A stretch of 64,000 bases of DNA from CAVYGM01 sp963768025 (GCA_963768025.1 CAVYGM010000010.1:124001-188000); one strand, 5' to 3'; positions 37,590-47,702 are shown, counted from the stretch's first letter. The notes: generated from the letters alone by a model not told the origin. Numbers and translations are program-made.

Positions 37590-38183
37590 TCAGGGAATGG
37601 CCCGGGGCTCCGGTTCGTTGGTTATGCCTTCGGCTTGCATGCGGTCTTGCGCATGAGCCTCTTCCTTAGTCCAGGCCTTGCGCAAATACCGATTGTTCAT
37701 GTTCTCTACCAACAAATCTTTCCCCCAAATCACCTGATCGCGCTCGGTAAACACCGGCACAAACTCATCATGACGAAGGTATACGGCCTGCTTGGGGCAA
37801 GCCTCTTCGCACAGCCCACAGAAAATGCAGCGCAGCATGTTCACTTCGTATACCGCCGCATATTTTTCTTCGCGGTACAGGTGCTCTTCGCCTTTTTGGC
37901 GTTCTTCGGCAACCATTGAGATGGCTTCCGCCGGACACGCTACCGCGCACAGCCCGCAGGCCGTACAGCGCTCCCGGCCCTGCTCGTCGCGCTTTAGCAC
38001 GTGCCGTCCCCGAAATACGGGGCCCAGGTACCGCTTTACTTCGGGATAGCGGATCGTAACTTTTTTCTGGAAAAAGTGCTTGATGGTAATCGCCATTCCC
38101 GACGCGATGGCCGGCAGATAGATCCGTTCGGCAAAGGTCATTTCTTTATTACTAACTTGCTTAGAGCGGTTGGTCAGTTGCAT
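37590..38183 (-). CDS. nuoI: NADH-quinone oxidoreductase subunit I (two 4Fe-4S clusters)
   Basis: A 197-residue subunit carrying clusters N6a and N6b: 'CTACGLCAVACP' and 'CIFCGLCEEACP'. It passes electrons from the peripheral arm toward NuoB. The N-terminal amphipathic part near 'YLPAIASGMAITIKHFF' contacts the membrane. The length is normal, and the gene begins 15 bases after nuoH ends. Confidence 0.95.
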   Translation of the reverse strand: MQLTNRSKQVSNKEMTFAERIYLPAIASGMAITIKHFFQKKVTIRYPEVKRYLGPVFRGRHVLKRDEQGRERCTACGLCAVACPAEAISMVAEERQKGEEHLYREEKYAAVYEVNMLRCIFCGLCEEACPKQAVYLRHDEFVPVFTERDQVIWGKDLLVENMNNRYLRKAWTKEEAHAQDRMQAEGITNEPEPRAIP

Positions 38184-38198
38184 AGCACGAGTCTTTAA

Positions 38199-39278
38199 TT
38201 ATTTCAAAAGGGCCGTCAGAGCGGGCTGTACAAACAGCACACCTACGCCCGTAATCAGAATATTCAGAATAGCCAGCGGGATCAGCCCCTTCCAGCCCAG
38301 GTTCATCAATTGATCGTAGCGGAAGCGGGGAAGCGTCCAGCGTACCCACATGTAGAAGAACACGCCAAACAGCGACTTGCCAAAGAATACCGCCGTGCCG
38401 ATGAGGGTAGCTACATTGTGGCCGGCCACATCACCGAACGCACCGGTCAACTGCGTATATACCCAATCCATACCGGGGTAATTATAGCCCCCAAAGTACA
38501 GGGCCGACATCACCGCCGACGACACAAACATGTTAATGTACTCCGCAAATAGGTAAAAACCCAGCTTCATGCTGCTGTACTCGGTATGGTAGCCTCCTAC
38601 GAGCTCGGTTTCGCACTCGGGCAAATCGAAGGGAGTACGGTTGCACTCGGCAAAGGCACAGGTCAGGAAGATGATAAAGCCCAGGGGCTGATACCACACG
38701 TTCCAGTTACCGCCATGTTGCTGCGCCACGATCTCACCGACAGAAAGCGATTCGCTCATCATCAGGATAGCTACGATGGATAGCCCCATGGCTACCTCAT
38801 AACTGATGTTCTGTGAAGCGGCCCGAATGGCACCCAGCAGCGAAAATTTGTTGTTGGAAGCCCATCCACCCACCATAATTCCATACACTCCCAGCGATAC
38901 CACGCCAAAAATGTAGAGGATACCGATGTTGGCTTCGATGGCCTGTACTGCTACTTCTATTCCATCGTAGCGTAAGGTACTGCCAAAGGGTATCACGGCA
39001 CTCGACATCAACGCGGTGAGCATAGCGAGGCAGGGACCGGCTATGAACAGCCACTTGTTAGCTTGGGCCGGAATAAAGTCTTCTTTGAAGAACATTTTAC
39101 CAGCATCCGCCAGTGGCTGCAATAACCCCCAGGGTCCCGCCCGGTCGGGGCCGAGGCGATCTTGTATAAAACCGGCCACCTTGCGCTCTCCATAGGTAGA
39201 GTACATGGCGATCAGCAGGGTAAGCCCAAATATCACCAGAATGATGATTGACTTGATAATAAATACGGTTAGCTCCAT
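38199..39278 (-). CDS. nuoH: NADH-quinone oxidoreductase subunit H
   Basis: A 359-residue membrane subunit of complex I with about eight helices that forms much of the quinone chamber. 'ERKVAGFIQDRLGPDRAGPWG' and 'AFAECNRTPFDLPECETELVGGYHTEYS' are the conserved cytoplasmic loops. The frame is intact. It is placed between nuoG and nuoI in canonical order. Confidence 0.95.
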   Translation of the reverse strand: MELTVFIIKSIIILVIFGLTLLIAMYSTYGERKVAGFIQDRLGPDRAGPWGLLQPLADAGKMFFKEDFIPAQANKWLFIAGPCLAMLTALMSSAVIPFGSTLRYDGIEVAVQAIEANIGILYIFGVVSLGVYGIMVGGWASNNKFSLLGAIRAASQNISYEVAMGLSIVAILMMSESLSVGEIVAQQHGGNWNVWYQPLGFIIFLTCAFAECNRTPFDLPECETELVGGYHTEYSSMKLGFYLFAEYINMFVSSAVMSALYFGGYNYPGMDWVYTQLTGAFGDVAGHNVATLIGTAVFFGKSLFGVFFYMWVRWTLPRFRYDQLMNLGWKGLIPLAILNILITGVGVLFVQPALTALLK

Positions 39279-39385
39279 CGTAATTGTTCTAAATCTTAAT
39301 ATGACTTTTGGGCTGCTGAATGGATAAAGAAACCCGTGTAGTGGACACCAAATACTGATTACCTTACACCCTTCGTCTTTTTCCC

Positions 39386-40504
39386 TTAGTTTTCGTTGCT
39401 TTCTGCCAAAGACCGGTGATTGGCCTTCTCATTATTTTCTATACTCAGCTGCCGGATCGTTTCATCGTCCGTAATGTAAGGCCTCGAGTCATCAATGGGC
39501 TTGTACTGTGAGGCTGCAAGTTTCAAAGCAAAATCAGGCTTTGTTACCAGGTCGGCCCGGTACTTGTTGGCCGATACTACCGAACTCCGCTGTACCTTGG
39601 TGGGCCCTTCAATGACCCAGTCGCTGGTTTTTTTCTTTTCGAAACGGCAGGTATTGCAGATAAACTCCTGCACTTCACCCCACACGTTTTTGCGGGCCGT
39701 TACCCTGATCACTTCCTCACCCCGGTACCAGAGCGTCACACGACCACTGCATTTATCGCAGTCGCGGTGGGCATCGACGGGCTTGGAAAACCACACGCGG
39801 TTTTTGAAACGATAGGTTTTGTCGGTCAGGGCACCCACGGGACATACATCAATGACATTGCCCGAGAAATCATTGTCGATGGCCTTCTCGATATAGGTAC
39901 TTATTTCGGCGGCATCGCCCCGGCCCAGCACGCCGTGTACACGCTTCTCGGTAATCTGATCGGCCGTATACACGCAGCGGTAGCACAGGATGCAGCGCGT
40001 CATGTGGAGCTGAATGTATGGCCCGATGTCGTGTTTTTCGAAGGTACGGCGCTCTTCCTCGTAGCGGGTCTTGACGGAGCCATGCTCAAAGGCAAAATCC
40101 TGCAAATGGCACTCCCCCGCCTGATCGCAAATGGGGCAGTCGAGCGGGTGGTTCAGTAGCAGAAACTCCACGATTCCTTTGCGCTCTTCGAGTACCGACG
40201 GGTTGGAGGCATTTTCTACCACCATCCCATCCTGCACTTGGGTAATGCACGAAGGCACCAGCTTGGGCATCGGGCGGGTATCTTTGGCTGAGCCCTGCGC
40301 TACTCTGACCAAACAAGCCCTGCATTTGCCTCCACTGCCTTTGAGCGGCTCATAGTAGCACATGGCCGGAGGCACCAGGTAGTTTTGTGAAGCATCCGCT
40401 TCCGCAATCCGGCGAGCTGCCTGCATGATAGTGGTACCCGGCGCCACCTCGACTTCTATGCCGTCAATGGTTACTTTGAATCCTTGTGTTTTTATCTCTT
40501 CCAT
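39386..40504 (-). CDS. nuoG: NADH-quinone oxidoreductase subunit G, short form
   Basis: A 372-residue protein with the N-terminal 2Fe-2S ferredoxin domain (Cys near 'PAMCYYEP' and 'GGKCRACLV'), the His/Cys site 'HPLDCPICDQAGECHLQD' and 4Fe-4S Cys in 'TRCILCYRCV' and 'DVCPVGAL'. The long molybdopterin-like domain of E. coli NuoG is absent; the protein ends soon after a second CxxC pair ('CDKCSG', 'CNTC'). Short NuoG proteins are known in Bacteroidota. The ATG at 40504 is preferred to a TTG 9 bases upstream. Confidence 0.92.
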   Translation of the reverse strand: MEEIKTQGFKVTIDGIEVEVAPGTTIMQAARRIAEADASQNYLVPPAMCYYEPLKGSGGKCRACLVRVAQGSAKDTRPMPKLVPSCITQVQDGMVVENASNPSVLEERKGIVEFLLLNHPLDCPICDQAGECHLQDFAFEHGSVKTRYEEERRTFEKHDIGPYIQLHMTRCILCYRCVYTADQITEKRVHGVLGRGDAAEISTYIEKAIDNDFSGNVIDVCPVGALTDKTYRFKNRVWFSKPVDAHRDCDKCSGRVTLWYRGEEVIRVTARKNVWGEVQEFICNTCRFEKKKTSDWVIEGPTKVQRSSVVSANKYRADLVTKPDFALKLAASQYKPIDDSRPYITDDETIRQLSIENNEKANHRSLAESNEN

Positions 40505-40525
40505 GTGGGTCAATAATAGAATTTT

Positions 40526-40589
40526 GAATGATAGAATGATAGAATAAACGCTTACCTTTTTATTCTATCATTCTATCATTCACTCATTC
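40526..40589. repeat. Perfect inverted repeat (23 bp) of the GAATGATAGAAT family between nuoF and nuoG
   Basis: Arms 40526-40548 and 40559-40581 are perfectly complementary. The right arm runs into an exact copy of the 20-mer ATTCTATCATTCACTCATTC (40570-40589), which also occurs at 52162 and 55778. The element lies within the nuo operon and may influence its mRNA. Confidence 0.85.
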
Positions 40590-40593
40590 AGAA

Positions 40594-41935
40594 TTAAACT
40601 AATACCCCCTCGCCCATGTACACGGCTCCCGGCTGGGTGGCTTCGTGCGGATGCGTCACGTGCCACTCGAATTCGTGGCGGAAGTGACGGATCGCACTGG
40701 CTACGGGCCAGGCGGCGGCGTCGCCCAGGGGGCAGATGGTATTTCCTTCTATCTTTTTGGCTACATCTACCAGCAGGTCGATGTCGTGCATGCTGCCGTG
40801 GCCGTGTTCCAGCCGGTGCAGTACTTTCTCCATCCAGCCGGTGCCCTCGCGGCAAGGGCTGCACTGTCCGCAGGACTCGTGGTGGTAGAAACGGGAGAAG
40901 TTCCAGGTGTTGCGCACGATGCAGGCAGTTTCGTCAAAAACGATGAAGCCGCCCGATCCCAGCATGGTACCCGTAGCAAACCCCCCGTCAGACAGCGACT
41001 CGTAGCTCATCAGGCGGTCTTCGCCGTTAGCGGTTTTGTATACCAGATGCGCCGGAATGATGGGTACGGACGACCCACCCGCCACCAGCGCTTTCAGCTG
41101 GTGCCCGTCGCGGATGCCGCCGCAGTACTCGTCGGAATTCATGAATTCATCCACCGAAAGGCCCAGTTCGATCTCGTACACGCCGGGCTTTTTGATGTGG
41201 CCGGATGCCGAAATGAGTTTGGTTCCGGTGCTGCGGCCGATGCCTACGGCTGCGTACGCATCGCCCCCATTGTTGATAATCCAGGGCATGTTCGCAATGG
41301 ACTCCACATTGTTGACCACCGTAGGGGATTGATAGAGTCCTTTTACGGCCGGGAAAGGAGGCTTGTTGCGCGGGTTGCCCCGCTTGCCTTCCAGAGATTC
41401 GAGCAATGCGGTTTCTTCGCCGCAGATGTAGGCTCCTCCACCTGGGTGCACGATCAGTTCGAGGTCATAGCCCGAGTCCCCAGGATATTCTTGCCCAGCA
41501 GCCCTTTGGCTTTTGCTTCGGCAATGGCTTTTTCCAGAATATGGATCACGTACATGAGCTCGCCCCGTACGTAGATGAACGACTTGTGGGCACCCAGCGC
41601 GTAGCTCGCTATGATCATTCCCTCAATGAGTAGGTGAGGGATGGACTTCATCAGGTGGTGATCCTTGAAAGTACCCGGCTCCGATTCGTCGGCGTTGCAC
41701 ACCAGGTAACGGGGTACACCTTCGGGCTTAGCCAGGAAGCCCCATTTCATGCCCATGGGGAAACCAGCTCCCCCCCGGCCTCGAACGCCGGATTTTTTCG
41801 CCTCTTCCACTACTTCCTCGGAAGTCATGGTTTTAGCGCTTTTTCGAGGGCCGTGTAGCCGCCATGCTTCCGGTACACATCAAGATTCTCGATGCCAGGA
41901 ACGTTGATATGCTCGGTCAGAATTTTTCTTGCCAT
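40594..41935 (-). CDS. nuoF: NADH-quinone oxidoreductase subunit F, broken by two one-base deletions
   Basis: NuoF binds NADH and FMN. From ATG 41935 the first 37 codons read well, then the frame is lost at an A tract near 41831. It resumes as 'MTSEEVVEEAKKSGVRGRGG' (NADH/FMN glycine loop) and is lost again near 41478-41481 at a G/C tract. It then resumes with 'HPGGGAYICGEETALLES' and 'ESCGQCSPCREGTGW', the ligands of 4Fe-4S cluster N3. Restoring one base at each place gives 447 residues, the normal length. Both breaks lie in short homopolymers and flanking coding is well preserved, so sequence errors are likely. Confidence 0.9.
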
Positions 41936-41968
41936 TGTTATTATAGAATTATGCGGCCTCTCCGAACT

Positions 41969-42466
41969 TTATACGCTCAGTTGGTCAATTATTTCATTTA
42001 CCTTCTCATTGGTCAGGTTCATGTAGTATTTTTCCCGTATCTGAAATACCGGCCCCCATCCGCAAGCGGCCAGGCATTCGACTTCTTTAAGAGTAAAAAG
42101 ACCGTCAGGAGTAGTCTCGCCCGCTTTGATACCCAATTTGTTCTGTAAGTGATCGTACACACTTTCGGCACCCATCAGGCAACAGGGACCCGTACGGCAA
42201 TATTCGATCACGTGCTTTCCAACCGGATCCAGGTGGAACATGGTATAGAAGGTGGCCACTTCGTACACCTCTATGGGTTGAATGCTCAATAGCTCGGCTA
42301 CATGATCCATCACCTCGCTGCTTAGCCATCCCCATTGTTCCTGCGCTACGTGCAGGACGGGCAGCAGGGCTGATTTTTGCTTTCCTTCGGGGTAACGGGC
42401 AATCATTTCCTTCACTTTGGCCAGTCGTTCCGGTGTAAAGGCTATCGGATTAGCTAGTTCGGTCAT
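41969..42466 (-). CDS. nuoE: NADH-quinone oxidoreductase subunit E
   Basis: A 165-residue thioredoxin-like subunit holding 2Fe-2S cluster N1a. The Cys are in 'CRTGPCCLMGAES' and 'VECLAACGWGPVF'. It docks beside NuoF. Intact frame; 33 bases before nuoF and 75 after nuoD. Confidence 0.94.
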   Translation of the reverse strand: MTELANPIAFTPERLAKVKEMIARYPEGKQKSALLPVLHVAQEQWGWLSSEVMDHVAELLSIQPIEVYEVATFYTMFHLDPVGKHVIEYCRTGPCCLMGAESVYDHLQNKLGIKAGETTPDGLFTLKEVECLAACGWGPVFQIREKYYMNLTNEKVNEIIDQLSV

Positions 42467-42541
42467 TTTCTTTCAAAGTATATTTTCTTCCGTTAAAAAG
42501 TGCCTGGTCAAGGTACACCTCCGGAGGGTTTCTCAACAAAT

Positions 42542-43772
42542 TTACGAGTCCAGTTCGCCCGCTATGACGTTCATGCTACTCATGATCACAATGGCATCCG
42601 AAAGGGTACTTCCAACGCACATTTCGGGAAAAGCCTGGTAATAAATAAAGCTGGGCCGACGGAAATGCAAGCGATACGGAGTACGTCCGCCGTCACTGAT
42701 CATGTAGAAGCCTAACTCGCCGTTGCCGCCTTCTACGGCATGGTATATTTCTCCGACCGGAGCGTCAATTTCACCCATCACGATCTTGAAATGGTAAATC
42801 AGCGCTTCCATGTTGGAATATACCGCATCTTTGGGAGGCAGGTAATACTCCGGAGCATCGGCATAGTAAGGACCTTCGGGCAGGTTTTCAAGAGCCTGCT
42901 CTATGATTTTGCAGGCTTTCCCAGATCTCGGCGTTACGCACCATAAAGCGGTCGTAGGTATCACCGCTTTGGCCTACAGGAATTATGAAATCAAAATCCT
43001 CGTAGGAAGAATAGGGATTCATAACCCGAACGTCGTAGTCTACGCCCGCCGCCCGCAGATTGGGGCCGGTAAAACCATAGCTCAGGGCACGCTCAGCGGA
43101 AATGGCCCCAACATTGATCACCCGATCCATGAAGATCCGGTTCCGGTTGAACAGAGCCTCAAACTCCCGCATCACGGGTGGAAACGACTTGATAAAGGCC
43201 CGCAGTTTGCGGATCGCTTCCCGGGAAAGATCGCGTTCCATTCCGCCCAAACGACCCATATTGGTGGTCAGGCGGGCTCCGCATACTTCTTCGTATATTT
43301 CGTAAATCTCCTCCCGTTTTTCAAACAGGTACAGAAAGCCCGTGAAAGCCCCCGTGTCCACTCCCAGGATACCGTTGCAGATCAGGTGATCCGACAGTCG
43401 CGCCAGCTCCATCATGATGACTCGGATGTACTGCGCCCGCTTGGGTACCTCCACCTGCAGAAACTTTTCCATGGTCATGTGCCAGCCCAGGTTGTTGATG
43501 GGCGAGGAACAGTAATTCATGCGGTCGGTGAGGGTGGTGATCTGGTAGTACGGTCGCCGCTCGGCGATTTTCTCGAAGGCCCGGTGAATGTAGCCGATGG
43601 TTTGCTCGCTGGACACAATAATTTCACCGTCCATTTGCAGGATATTCTGAAATATGCCGTGCGTGGCCGGGTGGGTCGGACCAAGGTTGAGCGTAGTCAG
43701 CTCCTCAACTAGCTCGGGTTGATTGGCCCTGGAAAGCTGCTTATTTTTCGAGATTAATTCTATATCAGCCAT
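42542..43772 (-). CDS. nuoD: NADH-quinone oxidoreductase subunit D, interrupted by a one-base insertion
   Basis: The 49-kDa-type subunit, forming part of the quinone site with NuoB. 'LNLGPTHPATHGIFQNILQMDGE' near the start is typical, with 'GYIHRAFEKIAE' and 'MNYCSSPINNLGW'. The frame from ATG 43772 (a TTG 9 bases upstream is less likely) stops at 42888 after an abnormal tail. From about 42914 the true sequence continues one base off ('CKIIEQALENLPEGP') to 42542. One extra C explains it. The repaired length is 409 residues, as expected. Confidence 0.92.
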
Positions 43773-43785
43773 TATCAGCAATTTT

Positions 43786-43840
43786 GAATGAGTGAGGGGT
43801 ACTTCCCCGTGGGGGCGTACCCCTCAAAATTCTATCATTC
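43786..43840. repeat. GAATGAGTG-family element with inner GGGGTAC hairpin between nuoC and nuoD
   Basis: The left end GAATGAGTGAG (43786) and right end ATTCTATCATTC (43829-43840) match the dispersed 20-mer family, while the centre forms a separate hairpin with GAGGGGTAC/GTACCCCTC arms at 43794-43825. Confidence 0.7.
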
Positions 43841-43851
43841 TACCCTTATTT

Positions 43852-44352
43852 TTAGCGCCCAAACAACGCATCGATTTTATCCTCGCGGGTAGCATCTTCG
43901 AGTGGGTACTGCCGCCTCATGGGGAAATAATCCATTTCCTCAATGTTCAGGATTCGTTTCAAATTGGGATGCCCATCAAACAAAATTCCGAAGAAATCAT
44001 AGGTTTCCCGCTCCATCCAGTTGGCCGATGCGTACAACCCGGTTGCCGTGGGAATGTGGATATCGGCTTCGGCCAGAAACACCTTGATGCGAACCCGGAA
44101 ATTATGCACCAAACTATGGACATGGTACACCACCGCAAACTCCTTCCCTTCTGAGTCGGGATAGTGGATTCCGGTCAGGTCGGTCAGAAAATTGGCCTGA
44201 AACTTTTGATGATTGAAAAGATGCTCTAACATGGGCATAACCTGCTCCCGGGTAGTGGTGAGCGTCAATAATCCAAAAGGCTCTTCAAAATCAAACACAT
44301 TCTCACCGAATTCCTTGATCAGGTCTTCGGCTACTTCCTGATTGGTCAGCAT
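43852..44352 (-). CDS. nuoC: NADH-quinone oxidoreductase subunit C
   Basis: A 166-residue 30-kDa-type subunit, stand-alone rather than fused to NuoD. 'SANWMERETYDFFGILFDGHPNLKRIL' is the family signature. It lies 9 bases after nuoB. Confidence 0.94.
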   Translation of the reverse strand: MLTNQEVAEDLIKEFGENVFDFEEPFGLLTLTTTREQVMPMLEHLFNHQKFQANFLTDLTGIHYPDSEGKEFAVVYHVHSLVHNFRVRIKVFLAEADIHIPTATGLYASANWMERETYDFFGILFDGHPNLKRILNIEEMDYFPMRRQYPLEDATREDKIDALFGR

Positions 44353-44361
44353 AGGGGCAGG

Positions 44362-44907
44362 CTATTGAATATTATAGGACTCAAGTAAGTGCTGGTATTC
44401 ATCAGAATTGCGGCGGCGCAACGATTCATTACGGGCCATTTCCTGAATTTGCATCAGGCCTTCGATCACCTGTTCGGGACGGGGTGGGCATCCCGGCACG
44501 TACACGTCTACCGGAATAATGCGGTCAATACCCTGCAACACGCTGTACGTATCAAAAATACCACCGCTCGATGCGCAGGCACCCATGGCCATCACCCAGC
44601 GTGGCTCGGCCATTTGCAGGTACACCTGCTTCACAATAGGTGCCATTTTTTTGGCAATAGTGCCCATTACCATCAATATATCGGCCTGCCGGGGCGAGAA
44701 ACTAGGCCGCTCTGAACCAAAGCGGGCAATGTCATAGTGGGAGCCCATGGTTGCCATGAACTCAATCCCGCAGCACGAAGTAGCAAAGGGAAGGGGCCAC
44801 AGCGAATTGCTACGGGCTATACCAATGACTTCGTCAAAAGATGTGGCAAAGAAACCAGCTCCACTATGACCTTCGGGAGCTTTTACTATTTCAACAGAAG
44901 ATTTCAT
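44362..44907 (-). CDS. nuoB: NADH-quinone oxidoreductase subunit B
   Basis: A 181-residue subunit carrying the terminal cluster N2. Its ligands are the tandem Cys in 'ATSCCGIEF', the Cys in 'GACASSGG' and that in 'VPGCPPRPE'. It gives electrons to quinone together with NuoD. Intact frame. Confidence 0.95.
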   Translation of the reverse strand: MKSSVEIVKAPEGHSGAGFFATSFDEVIGIARSNSLWPLPFATSCCGIEFMATMGSHYDIARFGSERPSFSPRQADILMVMGTIAKKMAPIVKQVYLQMAEPRWVMAMGACASSGGIFDTYSVLQGIDRIIPVDVYVPGCPPRPEQVIEGLMQIQEMARNESLRRRNSDEYQHLLESYNIQ

Positions 44908-44940
44908 ATAGGTGACTTTCTAAGTAAAATGAAAAATGGC

Positions 44941-45312
44941 TTACTCTTCCCACTTCAAAACCCCTTTCCGGATAATGTAGTAGAAACCTGCCAACAGCAG
45001 CGCCATAAAAAGAACCATTTCAACAAAACCCAACATCCCCAATTTCTTAAAATTTACGGCCCAAGGGTACATAAAGATAACTTCTACGTCGAAAAGGACA
45101 AAAAGAATGGCGACCAGGAAGTATTTTACAGAGATGGGAGTACGAGCATCTCCAACTACTTCTATGCCGCATTCAAACGGATCGTCCTTCTTCTTGCTCT
45201 TCCGGATAGGCCCTATTTTGTGAGTAACGATCATTGTTACAACAATAAAGCCAATCGCAAGAACGAATTGTACAATAATTGGCAAAAAATCGGATGGAAA
45301 GTAAGTATTCAT
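44941..45312 (-). CDS. nuoA: NADH-quinone oxidoreductase subunit A
   Basis: A 123-residue, three-helix membrane subunit with the conserved loop 'KKDDPFECGIEVVGDAR' and 'FDVEVIFMYPWA'. It is the first gene of the operon, 90 bases downstream of a good promoter. Confidence 0.94.
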   Translation of the reverse strand: MNTYFPSDFLPIIVQFVLAIGFIVVTMIVTHKIGPIRKSKKKDDPFECGIEVVGDARTPISVKYFLVAILFVLFDVEVIFMYPWAVNFKKLGMLGFVEMVLFMALLLAGFYYIIRKGVLKWEE

Positions 45313-45401
45313 AGTCTTTGAATTTTCAACGCAATATGATTATGAATTGTTCACACATAGTACAGCATACATTATCCTAGGAGACTCAATTCCTAAAGAG
45401 C

Positions 45402-45433
45402 CAAAATTACAAGGTGGAAATTTACCAACCAAA
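45402..45433 (-). promoter_or_regulatory. Promoter of the nuo operon (TTTG, 20 bp, TAATTTTG)
   Basis: On the minus strand, TTTG (45430-45433), a 20-base spacer and TAATTTTG (45402-45409) match the Bacteroidota consensus exactly. The leader before the nuoA ATG would be about 80 bases. Confidence 0.82.
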
Positions 45434-45467
45434 TGACTTAGCTGCTGATATAAGCAGGAGAAAGACA

Positions 45468-45497
45468 TAAAAAAGGCCCCTGCTTCCAGAGGCCTTT
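45468..45497 (-). terminator. Terminator after the first SGNH/T9SS gene
   Basis: A 10-bp stem (45473-45482 with 45487-45496, one G-T pair) and a T-rich tail on the minus strand overlap the end region just beyond the 45503 stop. Confidence 0.85.
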
Positions 45498-45502
45498 GCC
45501 AA

Positions 45503-47605
45503 TTAATCAATGACTATTCGTTTGGTGACGTCCAGTCCCGGGGCCCGAACCCGAACAATGTAAGTACCCGGAGGTAGAGTACCCGCATTGATGGTTCGAC
45601 GCTGATTCAACAGCGGAAATCGTTGGGTACGAATAATGGAGCCGTTTATGGTATAAAAGGCTACTTCGGCATTAGCCAGGTCGTCTCGGGTTTCGATGGC
45701 AATGATCCCCCCCCGACTGGGATTTGGAAAAATAACCACTCCGTCGCCTTCTGCGGTGGTGTAGGCAAAAGGTGCTGAATAAGCCGAATAACACGTGAGC
45801 GTGTTGGTATTATTCAATACAAATACCGATTTGGCCCGAGCGGTGTAACTGCCCGACTGCGTCACTTTCAAGGCCTGAGTTTCGGGCTTGAGGAACGTAT
45901 TGCCAATTTTCCATTCAAATTTTTCATTCAGCCCGGTAGTTAGGATAGAACTACTCAGGCTGAAGGGGCCGGACTGCTCTATTACGGGTGGACTTATTTT
46001 GGGGCGAACGGTCAGATTCACCGGAGACGAGACCTCAGACTCACAGCCAAATACATTCCTGGCCTTTACCGTGTAGGTACCCGATTGCGTGGCTTTCAGT
46101 GATTTGGTGGTAGCGCCATTGCTCCAGGTAAAGTAGTCGGTACCTCCTGAAGCAGAAAATACAAAGGCCGAATCGGCACACACCTGTTGTTGGCCGCCTG
46201 GAACTATGATGGGCTTCAAGGGTTTCACGGTACTATTTATCGTAATACTGGGGCTTGTAATAGCATTTCCGAGCCCGTCTTTCAGAACAGCCTGGTACGT
46301 ACCTGCGGAGGTAATGGCTATGGATTTTCCGGACTGCCCGGTTGACCAGGAGTAAGACGAGTATCCATCGGGTAGCGTCAGGCTAATGGTGGCGTTGTCG
46401 GACCCGCAGGATGTTCTCAACACCGGCTTTGCGGTAGGTACAACGGGGGTAATGGTGGCAAAAAAAGTTGGGTTTAAGGCATCATTCCAAAGATTTGCCA
46501 ATATTTGATGACCCTGCCCAACAAAATGCAAGCCATCCGGACGAGGCACCAGGTAACTATCGGTTTCCGGACCGGGAAAGGTACTATTGAAGGTGGTGTT
46601 GAGAACGGCATTTTGTCCGTCAATAACTGCCTGACTGGTTATTGATGCCCCCGAGTCATTGATGGTTCGGGAAGTACGGGCAATCACCCAGTTGATTCGC
46701 TTGCCGGTATCGCCATTTAATTTATTGATAAGGTACTGAAGGTTTTCCTGATATTCCTTTGCGCTAAGATTAGCCGGAGTGGTGTCGGTTTCGCCCTGCA
46801 TCCATAGGATAGCCCTTGCTCCGAGTTGATGAACAAAATGCTGGGTAGAAAGCAGCAGGTTACTGTAAGGCATTCTGGCTGGGTAGGGGAATCCACCATA
46901 CAAATTGATGGTACTTTTACCAGCGGCGCTTTCGGCCCAGTTTTTTACGGAGGTACCTTCCCAAGCGGTATTGATAAATAAGATGGGGACGTTCAGTTTG
47001 CGAGCCAGTAAATCGCCCAAGATACCCCAGCACCAGGCCGTTTGGCCACGCGGGCCGATGGTAGACTGCGACTCAAGATGGGCAAAGGTAGGTGCCGGAG
47101 GATCAAACACGGAATTGACGGCGTTGTCGTATACTATGTAATTCACCCGGTCGTCGCTGGCAGCCGGGCCAGGGTTGGAAATCAATCCCTGAGCATTGGA
47201 CTGCCCGGCTATGAGAAAAACTTCGCCAACTCCCATCCGCGCCACTACGTCACGGCCAATAACAACACCGGCCTGTAGAGCCCTGACTTCCAGGGTATAC
47301 CACCCTCCCTGTAACCGGGTGGTTCCTATAAAAATTCCCCCTTCCGGATTTTGCTGAAGCGTACTCCAGTCCGTGGCAATTCCTTGCCCGGGAATCACTG
47401 GCACGGCTCTCACCTCCAATTTGTCAACAGGCTCAGAATAGGTGCCGGTAATCGAGACCGTAGTTTGTCCGGTAATGTCACGCTGATAAACCGACCGATC
47501 CGTCGGGGAGGTGATCTTGATCTGAGCATTGGCTGCAACGACCGGCAAAAATGCACCTAACAGCCATGTGTTCACAAGAATTGAAGTAAAAAACTTGATA
47601 TTCAT
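45503..47605 (-). CDS. Secreted SGNH (sialate O-acetylesterase-like) protein with Ig repeats and T9SS domain
   Basis: A 700-residue protein with a signal peptide (cleavage near 'VVAANAQ'). An N-terminal beta-sandwich ('ITSPTDRSVYQRD') precedes an SGNH/SASA esterase domain with Ser in 'IAGQSNAQG' and Asp/His in 'RPDGLHFVGQGH'. Two to three Ig-like repeats follow ('GTYTVKARNVFGCES'), then a type A T9SS domain ('GVVIFPNPSRGG' to the end). It would be exported and anchored or released at the cell surface, probably to deacetylate a glycan; the substrate is unknown. It has a longer tandem paralogue directly upstream on the same strand. Confidence 0.87.
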   Translation of the reverse strand: MNIKFFTSILVNTWLLGAFLPVVAANAQIKITSPTDRSVYQRDITGQTTVSITGTYSEPVDKLEVRAVPVIPGQGIATDWSTLQQNPEGGIFIGTTRLQGGWYTLEVRALQAGVVIGRDVVARMGVGEVFLIAGQSNAQGLISNPGPAASDDRVNYIVYDNAVNSVFDPPAPTFAHLESQSTIGPRGQTAWCWGILGDLLARKLNVPILFINTAWEGTSVKNWAESAAGKSTINLYGGFPYPARMPYSNLLLSTQHFVHQLGARAILWMQGETDTTPANLSAKEYQENLQYLINKLNGDTGKRINWVIARTSRTINDSGASITSQAVIDGQNAVLNTTFNSTFPGPETDSYLVPRPDGLHFVGQGHQILANLWNDALNPTFFATITPVVPTAKPVLRTSCGSDNATISLTLPDGYSSYSWSTGQSGKSIAITSAGTYQAVLKDGLGNAITSPSITINSTVKPLKPIIVPGGQQQVCADSAFVFSASGGTDYFTWSNGATTKSLKATQSGTYTVKARNVFGCESEVSSPVNLTVRPKISPPVIEQSGPFSLSSSILTTGLNEKFEWKIGNTFLKPETQALKVTQSGSYTARAKSVFVLNNTNTLTCYSAYSAPFAYTTAEGDGVVIFPNPSRGGIIAIETRDDLANAEVAFYTINGSIIRTQRFPLLNQRRTINAGTLPPGTYIVRVRAPGLDVTKRIVID

Positions 47606-47694
47606 TTGATACGCAATAATATAGGATACTACTTAGTCACAGATTACAACATCACAGAATCGGTAAAGCACTCCTTATTTTTTTAAAGTAATTC

Positions 47695-47702
47695 CAAAAT
47701 TA
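47695..47702 (-). promoter_or_regulatory. Candidate -7 box TAATTTTG upstream of the first SGNH gene
   Basis: Matches TAnnTTTG on the minus strand, 90 bases before the ATG at 47605. No -33 TTTG at the right distance. Confidence 0.35.

Noticed and set aside
42105..42335. Other minus- and plus-strand ORFs inside the nuo operon
   Set aside because: They are shadows in other frames of nuo genes and show no independent coding signs.
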